This document shows, in pieces, positions 15,301-21,471 of a stretch of DNA of 28,843 nucleotides. Positions within the stretch are counted from its first letter, which is position 1, and every line of letters starts with the position of its first letter. This DNA is from Lutibacter sp. Lineage in GTDB: Bacteria > Bacteroidota > Bacteroidia > Flavobacteriales > Flavobacteriaceae. The DNA lies in NCBI GenBank assembly GCA_003516285.1, contig DPCK01000020.1, forward strand, positions 38,449 through 67,291. The letters are read 5' to 3'. Below the pieces are notes generated by a model, which did not search any database, was not told the DNA's origin, and saw only the letters and a list, made by a program, of their open reading frames with translations. The position numbers and the translations under genes were made by a program.

Positions 15301-17607
15301 TTATATTGTAACTAATTGATTTGAAGGAATTAAAATTTTATTCTTGTTCACAATCATATGAATTTCATTTCCTGATTCATTAAAGAATTTACATTCGGTT
15401 TGGCTTTTGAAAACCTTGATGATATTTCCCCTGAAATTAATGGTAAATGAATACGATTTCCATTCTTTGGGTATTTGCGGATTAAAGGTTAAAATTCCAT
15501 CTTCCCACACACGCATACCTCCAAATCCCTGCACAATGGACATCCAGGTTCCTGCCATACTGGTGATGTGGCAACCTTCATGAACTTCGTGGTTGTAATC
15601 GTCCAAATCCAAACGTGAAGTTCTTACATATTGCTCGTAAGCTTTTGGCATTCTGTCTATGGAAGCCGCCAAAATGGAATGCACGCAAGGAGACAATGAA
15701 GATTCGTGAACCGTTAAAGGCTCATAAAAATCGAAATGACGTTCTAAATCTTCTTTGCCAAATTTGTTTTCAAAAAAGAACATACATTGCAAAACATCGG
15801 CTTGTTTGATATAACAAGAACGCAAAATGCGATCCCAGGACCATTTTTGATTGATGGGTCTTTCTGAACTTTCTAACTCAGCAACCGGAATTAATTCTTT
15901 GTCCAAAAATCCGTCCTGCTGCAAATAAACATTGTGTTCCAAACTAAATGGAAAATACATATTTTCGGCAACCTGCAACCATTTTTTAGCTTCTTTATTG
16001 GTCAATTTGGTTTTCGCCATCACGCGTTTAAAATCTGCTGGATATTCTTGTTCAACCCTGTTCAAACATTCCACAGCATATTGAATGCACCATTTTGCCA
16101 AATAATTGGTATAGAAATTATTGTTTACGTTGTTTTCATATTCATTGGGTCCGGTAACGCCTAAAACCACATATTGGCCTTTTGCTTCAGAAAAGTTAGC
16201 GCGCTGGTGCCAAAAGCGTGCAACGGCAATCATCACTTCCAATCCGAATTTTGGAACATATTCAAAATCCTGGGTATAATTTACATAATTGTAAATTCCG
16301 TAAATCATCGCACCGTTTCTGTGGATTTCTTCAAAGGTAATTTCCCATTCGTTGTGGCATTCTTCACCGTTCATCGTCACCATCGGATACAATGCCGCCC
16401 CGTTTTTAAATCCGAGTTTTTCCGCATTTTCGATGGCTTTGTCCAACTGATTGTAGCGGTACAACAATAAGTTTTTCGCCACGCTGGCATCTTTAGTTGC
16501 CATATAAAAAGGAATGCAATACGCTTCCGTGTCCCAATAAGTGCTTCCGCCGTATTTTTCGCCGGTAAAACCTTTCGGGCCAATATTTAAACGGGCATCG
16601 GTTCCCAAATAGGTTTGATTCAATTGAAAAATATTGAATCGAATGCCTTGTTGCGCTTTTATGTCGCCTTCAATAATAATATCAGCTGTGTGCCAAATGT
16701 TGGACCAAGCTACTTTCTGGCTTTCCAAAAGATTCAAAAATCCAAGTTTATGTGCTTTTTTAACATTGTCAAAAGCCACTTCTATCAAATCCTCTTTTGG
16801 ATAATTTAGGGAACTTACGCAACTTCCGTATTTATAAATGGTTGCGGTGTCACCTTTATTGACATTTAATGTATAGGTATAATGCAAAGATTTCTCTTCA
16901 ACTTCGGTTTGTTGCAAAGCATTAACTTTTTCATTATTTACCGCGAACAAAACTTCCATAGCGGTTGCCAGGTGAAATGCTGTTTTTAAGGTTTTTGAAA
17001 GAATGCAACCGCTGTTTCTGCCGCTTACAATTTTTAGGATTTCCCAAAAATATTCATCGTAATTGGAATCTTCATTTACAATACCAGCATCAATATATGG
17101 AGAAAAAGTAATTTCACCTGAAAAATTGATTGCTTTTACGGCGTATTCAATGGCGCCTGTTTCATTGTATTCCAGACTTATAAAACGTTTTGTATTTACT
17201 TGGATTTCCTCACCGGTTTCAAGAATTGCGTTAAAAGAACGGCTAAGCCAGCCTTCTTTCATATTTAATTCTCTTTTGAAATTTGAAACTTTGCAAGTGT
17301 TTAAATCCAGTTCTGTTTCATTGATTTGGATGTCAATGCCAATCCAGTTTGGCGCATTCAGCACTTTGGCAAAATACTCCGGATAGCCATTTTTCCACCA
17401 GCCCACTCGGGTTTTATCGGGATAATAAATACCACCAATATAACTTCCCTGAAAGGTTTTTCCTGAATAATTCTCCTCAAAATTGGCGCGTTGGCCCATT
17501 GATCCGTTTCCAATACTGAACAGACTTTCTGAGGCTTCCACATTTTCGGGATCAAAACCTTCTTCAACGATTGACCATTCAAAAGGCTTAATATAATCTT
17601 TGTTCAT
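15301..17607 (-). CDS. GH65 maltose phosphorylase
   Basis: This cytoplasmic enzyme (no signal peptide) splits maltose with phosphate to glucose and beta-D-glucose 1-phosphate, saving one ATP. The 768 residues match family length. They comprise an N-terminal beta-sandwich (about 1-270), an (alpha/alpha)6 barrel (about 310-690) and a short C-terminal domain. The motif ECHNEWEITFEEIHRN (416-431) is nearly diagnostic for maltose phosphorylases, with the general acid probably E420. KQADV (601-605) is the usual phosphate-site segment, and a second segment is HEGCHITSMAGTW. The start is 4 bases after pgmB, which uses its product. Kojibiose or trehalose phosphorylase is possible within GH65 but less likely given this motif and the locus. 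Confidence 0.94.
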   Translation of the reverse strand: MNKDYIKPFEWSIVEEGFDPENVEASESLFSIGNGSMGQRANFEENYSGKTFQGSYIGGIYYPDKTRVGWWKNGYPEYFAKVLNAPNWIGIDIQINETELDLNTCKVSNFKRELNMKEGWLSRSFNAILETGEEIQVNTKRFISLEYNETGAIEYAVKAINFSGEITFSPYIDAGIVNEDSNYDEYFWEILKIVSGRNSGCILSKTLKTAFHLATAMEVLFAVNNEKVNALQQTEVEEKSLHYTYTLNVNKGDTATIYKYGSCVSSLNYPKEDLIEVAFDNVKKAHKLGFLNLLESQKVAWSNIWHTADIIIEGDIKAQQGIRFNIFQLNQTYLGTDARLNIGPKGFTGEKYGGSTYWDTEAYCIPFYMATKDASVAKNLLLYRYNQLDKAIENAEKLGFKNGAALYPMVTMNGEECHNEWEITFEEIHRNGAMIYGIYNYVNYTQDFEYVPKFGLEVMIAVARFWHQRANFSEAKGQYVVLGVTGPNEYENNVNNNFYTNYLAKWCIQYAVECLNRVEQEYPADFKRVMAKTKLTNKEAKKWLQVAENMYFPFSLEHNVYLQQDGFLDKELIPVAELESSERPINQKWSWDRILRSCYIKQADVLQCMFFFENKFGKEDLERHFDFYEPLTVHESSLSPCVHSILAASIDRMPKAYEQYVRTSRLDLDDYNHEVHEGCHITSMAGTWMSIVQGFGGMRVWEDGILTFNPQIPKEWKSYSFTINFRGNIIKVFKSQTECKFFNESGNEIHMIVNKNKILIPSNQLVTI

Positions 17608-17611
17608 CTTT

Positions 17612-18268
17612 TTAATTCATTAGATTTTTTAAAAAATCGGGTGTGATTGCTGTCATATCTTTAAAAACATAATCCGCTTCATACAACACGTTCGCGTCAC
17701 CAATTCCTATACTGATCATTTTTGCTGCATTTGCAGCTTCTATTCCTGCGATAGCATCTTCTACAACCACGCAGTTTTCGGGATTTATCCCTAATTTTTT
17801 GGCACCTATTAAAAACACTTCCGGATCAGGTTTTGCTTTAGAAACATCATTCCCGTCAACAATGGCGGTAAATCTGTTTAAAAGTCCCACTTTCTCCAAA
17901 ATCAACGGTGCGTTTTTACTGGCCGAACCCAAGGCGAATTTGATATCGTTGATTTCTAAAAAATTCAACAGATCATTCACGCCGGGCAAAATTTCTTCGG
18001 AAGTCATTTTATTTACATACTCCAAATATTCTTTATTTTTTTGAAGCAACAGCGTTTGTTTTTTTTCTTCGGATAAATTTACTTTTCCAATAGACAATAA
18101 AATTTCAAGCGATTTAACACGGCTAACGCCTTTTAACAATTCATTTTGTTCTTCGGTAAAATCGAAGCCCAAAGCATTTGCCAAATTTCTCCAGGCCAAA
18201 TAATGATATTTCGCCGTATCTACGATAACGCCGTCTAAATCAAATATGAATGCGATTTCCTTATTCAT
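17612..18268 (-). CDS. pgmB: Beta-phosphoglucomutase
   Basis: This cytoplasmic HAD-family mutase converts beta-glucose 1-phosphate to glucose 6-phosphate. The 218 residues have the usual length. FDLDGVIVDT gives nucleophile D10 and acid/base D12. GSASKNAP (114-121) gives S115, KAKPDPEVF gives K146, and VVEDAIAGIEAA (168-179) gives the metal ligands E170 and D171. These line up within one or two residues with Lactococcus PgmB as I recall it (D8, D10, S114, K145, E169, D170). It partners with the GH65 gene 4 bases downstream. The start codon forms the end of repeat copy B, whose 7-bp inverted repeat includes this ATG. Confidence 0.96.
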   Translation of the reverse strand: MNKEIAFIFDLDGVIVDTAKYHYLAWRNLANALGFDFTEEQNELLKGVSRVKSLEILLSIGKVNLSEEKKQTLLLQKNKEYLEYVNKMTSEEILPGVNDLLNFLEINDIKFALGSASKNAPLILEKVGLLNRFTAIVDGNDVSKAKPDPEVFLIGAKKLGINPENCVVVEDAIAGIEAANAAKMISIGIGDANVLYEADYVFKDMTAITPDFLKNLMN

Positions 18269-18355
18269 CTGTTTAGTTTTTATTTTTTAGCGGTACAGAT
18301 GCTGTTCGCCATTAATCACTCCTTTACAACTCAAAATTTGTCTTGCTCGAGTCAT
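18266..18355 (-). repeat. Intergenic repeat, copy B (before pgmB)
   Basis: This is the 90-base partner of 10324-10433, with 76 of 90 positions identical by hand count. As in copy A, an ATG directly follows the stop codon of the upstream gene (TAA of the symporter) and the repeat ends on the next start codon. It contains AAAGGAGTGATTAATGG, which looks like a Shine-Dalgarno sequence before an ATG with a 10-codon frame. Copy A loses that frame, so coding is unlikely. CATCTGT and ACAGATG again pair around the start codon. Confidence 0.85.
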
Positions 18356-19708
18356 TTAAATTTTTATTAAAACTGTATCATCAACATCTTTTACCCTTAC
18401 CACCAATATTGCAGCAATCAGTAAAGAAATACCGCTGATTATCAATGCGTAAATTGGGTTGCCTCCATAAAAATATTTTACGATCGGGCCGCCTATAATG
18501 GCGTTTATGATTTGAGGAATTACAATAAAGAAATTGAAAATCCCCATATAAACGCCCATTTTCTTGGCAGGAATTGATCCCGCCAAAATGGCATAAGGCA
18601 TTGCCAAAATACTTGCCCAGGCAATACCAATTCCAAACATCGATAAAAACAACCAGTTTTCGTTTGGCACAAAATAAATGGATATCAATCCTAATCCACC
18701 AAAAGCCAGTGAAACGGCATGGGTTAATTTTCGACCTATTTTTTTAGCGATTGCCGGCAAAAAGAAAGCGTACACAGCCGAAACCGCATTATAAACCCCA
18801 AATAAAATTCCGACCCAGTCACCCGCAATTTGATACGCATCTCCGTGATCATCTAACGACAAACCATAAATGTGATGTGCAATGGCAGGTGTTGAAAATA
18901 CCCACATCCCAAACAACCCAAACCAGGAAAAAAACTGAACCGAGCTCAATTGCCTCATCGTTAAAGGCATTTTTTTGAAATCGGAAAAAATATCCAAGAG
19001 GCTTGATTTTTCCTCTGCGGCTATGTCTTCTTCACTTTCAGGAGCGCTAAATTGTGCGGTTTCTTCCGGAGTATATTCTTTGGTGGTAAATACGGTCACC
19101 AAAATACTGGTCACCAAAACCCCGGCACCAATCACAAATGACAATAATAAGTTTAAAGGCACTTCGCCTGCTGCAGCGTTATTAGTAACGCCAAACCAAT
19201 TTGACAAAGCATAAGGCAACCAGGAACCAATAACGGCTCCAATACCTATTAAGATGGTTTGCACAGAAAATCCGAGTGTTCTTTGATCTGAAGGCAATAA
19301 ATCGGCCACCAAAGCCCTAAATGGTTCCATCGCAACATTAAATGATGCGTCCATAATCATCAACATCCCGGCTCCAACCCACAAAGCAGGTAAAAAAGCA
19401 GTAAACATATCGGCATTTGGCATTAATATCAATCCCATCGACGCCAATAAGGCTCCGGTTAAAAAGTAAGGCCGTCTTCGACCAAGTTTCGTCCAGGTTC
19501 TGTCGCTATAATAACCAATAATGGGTTGTACTATCAAACCTGTTAGTGGCGCCACCACCCAAAACCAAGAGAGTTCGTGGACATCTGCGCCAAAAATTTG
19601 CAATATTCTGCTGGCATTGGCATTTTGCAGCGCAAAACCCATTTGAATTCCAAGGAAACCGAAACTCATGTTCCAGATATCCCAGAAACTTAGTTTCCGT
19701 TTTTCCAT
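18356..19708 (-). CDS. MFS sugar:cation symporter (GPH/sucrose-transporter type), probable maltose importer
   Basis: This inner-membrane transporter probably brings maltose or short maltodextrins into the cytoplasm for phosphorolysis. I start at the ATG at 19706-19708 (MEKRKLSFWDIWNMSFGFLG), giving 450 residues. An ATG 11 codons upstream is possible but adds an atypical hydrophobic stretch. The protein is strongly hydrophobic, consistent with twelve membrane helices. The loop GYYSDRTWTKLGRRRP (65-80) is the family signature between helices 2 and 3. A long acidic cytoplasmic loop (EYTPEETAQF onward) separates the two halves. It is the first gene of the catabolic operon, with a TAnnTTTG promoter candidate about 90 bases upstream. 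Substrate is inferred from pgmB and GH65 directly downstream. Confidence 0.9.
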   Translation of the reverse strand: MEKRKLSFWDIWNMSFGFLGIQMGFALQNANASRILQIFGADVHELSWFWVVAPLTGLIVQPIIGYYSDRTWTKLGRRRPYFLTGALLASMGLILMPNADMFTAFLPALWVGAGMLMIMDASFNVAMEPFRALVADLLPSDQRTLGFSVQTILIGIGAVIGSWLPYALSNWFGVTNNAAAGEVPLNLLLSFVIGAGVLVTSILVTVFTTKEYTPEETAQFSAPESEEDIAAEEKSSLLDIFSDFKKMPLTMRQLSSVQFFSWFGLFGMWVFSTPAIAHHIYGLSLDDHGDAYQIAGDWVGILFGVYNAVSAVYAFFLPAIAKKIGRKLTHAVSLAFGGLGLISIYFVPNENWLFLSMFGIGIAWASILAMPYAILAGSIPAKKMGVYMGIFNFFIVIPQIINAIIGGPIVKYFYGGNPIYALIISGISLLIAAILVVRVKDVDDTVLIKI

Positions 19709-19771
19709 AATGTAAGTGTTAAAAAATAAAAATACAATCAACAGCCGATAGGCTTTAATTAATTGTTTTTG

Positions 19772-19793
19772 TGTGAAGTGTGAAAAATAGTAC
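19772..19793 (+). promoter_or_regulatory. 22-base element shared with the susC leader (symporter copy)
   Basis: The plus strand begins TGTGAAGTGTGA and ends AAATAGTAC. The segment at 21408-21429 matches it at 20 of 22 positions. It lies at or just after the predicted start point of the symporter transcript and is read antisense relative to that gene. TGTGAA and TGTGA form a short direct repeat. It may be a site for a protein that coordinates the two divergent units. Confidence 0.55.
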
Positions 19794-19797
19794 GGGT

Positions 19798-19827
19798 CAA
19801 ATATATAAATAAAATTTTAAGTTCAAC
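19798..19827 (-). promoter_or_regulatory. Candidate promoter of the symporter-led catabolic operon
   Basis: On the minus strand TATATTTG (19805-19798) matches the TAnnTTTG -7 consensus exactly. An imperfect -33 box GTTG (19827-19824) lies 18 bases upstream. The 5' leader would be about 80 bases. The spacing is close to known Bacteroidota promoters, but this is a motif call only. Confidence 0.5.
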
Positions 19828-19870
19828 CTTTTTTGACCTAAGATTTCAGTAAAAAAATCAACAATTAGGC

Positions 19871-19886
19871 ACTACAACGTTGGAGT
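19871..19886. promoter_or_regulatory. Palindrome with central CG, possible LacI-type operator
   Basis: ACTACAACGTTGGAGT is a 16-bp palindrome with seven of eight pairs matching. Its AACGTT core is shared with the two operator candidates before susC. It lies about 65-90 bases upstream of the symporter promoter candidate. The flanks differ from the susC sites, so it could also be an unrelated dispersed repeat. Confidence 0.35.
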
Positions 19887-19946
19887 TATGGGCTTGGGTT
19901 ATCTGTTATCTGATATCTGTTAAATGTTATTTGATGTTAAACTTCC

Positions 19947-19972
19947 GTCTTCCGGCTTCGGTCTTCCGGCTT
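19947..19972. repeat. Short direct repeat GTCTTCCGGCTT, two copies, after lacI
   Basis: GTCTTCCGGCTT occurs at 19947-19958 and 19961-19972 with a 14-base period. Upstream of it, about 19903-19940, is a degenerate repetition of GTTATCTG-like units. This low-complexity stretch lies between the lacI stop codon and the symporter promoter and contains no gene. Confidence 0.7.
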
Positions 19973-19981
19973 TTAACTTTT

Positions 19982-21004
19982 TTAACTATCCAGCGTTGAT
20001 CTTCTGATTTTTAAATTGGGAGAGATCACAACTTTCTGAAACTCGACAGGTGCTGTATTCTCAATTCTGTTAATTAACAATTCTGCAACCTGTTTGCCCA
20101 TTAAAAATCCGTGTTGTTCAACACAAGTCAATGGCGGATCAGTATATTCAGAAATTAAACCACTGGTAAAACCAATAATGGCAATGTCTTCGGGTATTTT
20201 TAATCCGCTTTCCTTGGCAACTTTTAAAGCGATTGCCGCATATATTTCATTCACCGCTAAAATGGCATCGGGCGGATTTTTGCCGGCGAACACCCTTTTT
20301 ATCTGCTCGTATAAATCCAAATTATCATCAATTTTGTAAATCAGGCTTTCATCAACATCAATTTTATTTTTATTTAACGACTTTATATAGCCTTTTTTTC
20401 TTAATGATCCGACAGAAATAAAATCTTGGGTTGTTAACAATGCTATTCTTTTTGAACCTATTTCAACCAAATGGTTTGTGGCCTTAAATGCACCGCCAAC
20501 ATCGTCAATAATTACTTTGTCACATTCAATATCATCGTTAATTCTGTCGAAAAGCACCAAAGGGAAATCGTCATTAATTATGGCTTCAAAATGTTTAAAA
20601 TTCTGATTTTGCTGCGTTTCACGCGCAATGGAAACAATCAATCCATCAACGCTGCCATTGGTGAGTACACTCATGTTTGAAACCTCTTTTTCATAAGATT
20701 CGTTAGACAAACATACCATTACATTGTATCCCTTTTCTGTGGCATATTTTTCAATACCATTGATGACCGTTGAAAAAAAATGATGCACAATTTCGGGAAC
20801 AATCACGCCAATAACCGATGTTTTTTGACTGCGGAGCTGCAAAGCCAGGTTGTTTGGCTTGTAGTGGTAATAATCGGCAAAGGCCTTAATTTTCCCTCTT
20901 GTTTCTTCACTAATTTCGTGACTGTCTTTCAGCGCTTTTGAAACCGTAGAAATGGAAACACCAAATTCTCTTGCAATTTTTTTAAGGGTAATTCTTGGTT
21001 TCAT
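19982..21004 (-). CDS. LacI-family transcriptional regulator of the alpha-glucan locus
   Basis: The 340-residue protein has an N-terminal LacI helix-turn-helix (ITLKKIAREFGVSISTVSKAL, about 5-25, followed by a hinge helix near 50-60). A periplasmic-binding-protein-like effector domain starts at VIGVIVPEIVHHFFS. No signal peptide is present, so it is a cytoplasmic DNA-binding protein. It sits between the two transcription units and is divergent from susC. The palindromes at 21305-21318 and 21336-21349 have the CG-centred form typical of LacI operators. The effector is probably maltose, glucose or a derivative. This replaces the membrane-bound SusR activator of the Bacteroides sus locus. Whether it represses or activates cannot be read. 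Confidence 0.94.
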   Translation of the reverse strand: MKPRITLKKIAREFGVSISTVSKALKDSHEISEETRGKIKAFADYYHYKPNNLALQLRSQKTSVIGVIVPEIVHHFFSTVINGIEKYATEKGYNVMVCLSNESYEKEVSNMSVLTNGSVDGLIVSIARETQQNQNFKHFEAIINDDFPLVLFDRINDDIECDKVIIDDVGGAFKATNHLVEIGSKRIALLTTQDFISVGSLRKKGYIKSLNKNKIDVDESLIYKIDDNLDLYEQIKRVFAGKNPPDAILAVNEIYAAIALKVAKESGLKIPEDIAIIGFTSGLISEYTDPPLTCVEQHGFLMGKQVAELLINRIENTAPVEFQKVVISPNLKIRRSTLDS

Positions 21005-21120
21005 TTGTTAAGGTTATATGTTAATTGTTATATGATTATAGAAATTTAAAAATCAAAATAGTTCACTAAGCGGAGTTGTAGTGAAAATCTACATTCTGAA
21101 TTGATTTATCAACCTGCTTT

Positions 21121-21181
21121 CAAATATAATTTCAACAATGTTTTCTAAAAATAACCAAAACGGCTATTCTCCACAAATATA
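21121..21181 (-). promoter_or_regulatory. Two candidate -7 boxes for lacI
   Basis: TATATTTG occurs on the minus strand at 21121-21128 and again at 21174-21181, both exact TAnnTTTG matches. Neither has a clear TTTG at -33. The leader would be about 110 or 165 bases. Either could drive lacI, or both may be chance in AT-rich DNA. Confidence 0.3.
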
Positions 21182-21304
21182 AACTTTATCCTTAAAAAAA
21201 CGCAGTGATTTTAAAAAGAACAGGGGTATAAAAAACCCTTAAAAATTAAAAAAATTACTTATTTGGAAAATTTTCGTTAAAACCATTGAAAATTAGCAAC
21301 TAAA

Positions 21305-21318
21305 CTCTAACGTTTGCG
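21305..21318. promoter_or_regulatory. LacI-type operator candidate O1
   Basis: CTCTAACGTTTGCG is a CG-centred palindrome with five of seven pairs matching. Its right half GTTTGCG is identical to that of O2. The centre is 31 bp from the centre of O2, about three helical turns, so two dimers would bind on the same DNA face. Confidence 0.5.
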
Positions 21319-21335
21319 TAAAAAAGTTACAAACA

Positions 21336-21349
21336 CGAAAACGTTTGCG
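21336..21349. promoter_or_regulatory. LacI-type operator candidate O2
   Basis: CGAAAACGTTTGCG is a CG-centred palindrome with six of seven pairs matching, the form expected for a LacI-family dimer. It overlaps the proposed -33 box of the susC promoter (TTTG at 21344-21347), so bound regulator would block or contact RNA polymerase. Confidence 0.6.
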
Positions 21350-21376
21350 AAACTTTAAAACTGATGGTTATCATTG
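21344..21376 (+). promoter_or_regulatory. Candidate susC promoter
   Basis: TTTG at 21344-21347 and TATCATTG at 21369-21376 (one mismatch to TAnnTTTG) have centres 27 bases apart, close to the -33/-7 layout of Bacteroidota. Transcription would start near 21383, giving a leader of about 90 bases. It is a motif call and competes with other AT-rich sites. Confidence 0.4.
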
Positions 21377-21400
21377 TTAAATTAATGTTAAGTATGTAAA

Positions 21401-21429
21401 TTCACAATGTGAAATGTGATAAATAGTAC
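21401..21429 (+). promoter_or_regulatory. 13-bp palindrome plus the shared 22-base element (susC copy)
   Basis: TTCACA (21401-21406), one central A, and TGTGAA (21408-21413) make a perfect palindrome. The second arm is also the start of the 22-base segment 21408-21429, which matches 19772-19793 at 20 positions. It ends 42 bases before the susC start. It may be a second regulator site or a leader element. Confidence 0.55.
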
Positions 21430-21471
21430 AACAATTTAAAACAAACTTAATTATTAATTAACTTAAAATAG

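Larger units (their letters stand above)
21005..21471. other. Divergent control region between lacI and susC
   Basis: This 467-base AT-rich stretch holds no convincing gene. The lacI-proximal half has two TATATTTG boxes on the minus strand. The susC-proximal half has two CG-centred palindromes, a candidate susC promoter, a 13-bp palindrome and the copy of the shared 22-base element. The last 40 bases before susC are A/T-rich without a Shine-Dalgarno sequence, as usual in this phylum. Confidence 0.8.

Noticed and set aside
19709..19741. 11-residue N-terminal extension of the symporter
   Set aside because: The extension (MIVFLFFNTYI) is atypical before the family N-terminus MEKRKLSFWDIWN, and a start at 19708 gives normal length.
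21194..21242. Weak hairpin around AGGG...CCCT in the lacI-susC control region
   Set aside because: Only four or five pairs with a long A-rich loop; not stronger than expected by chance.
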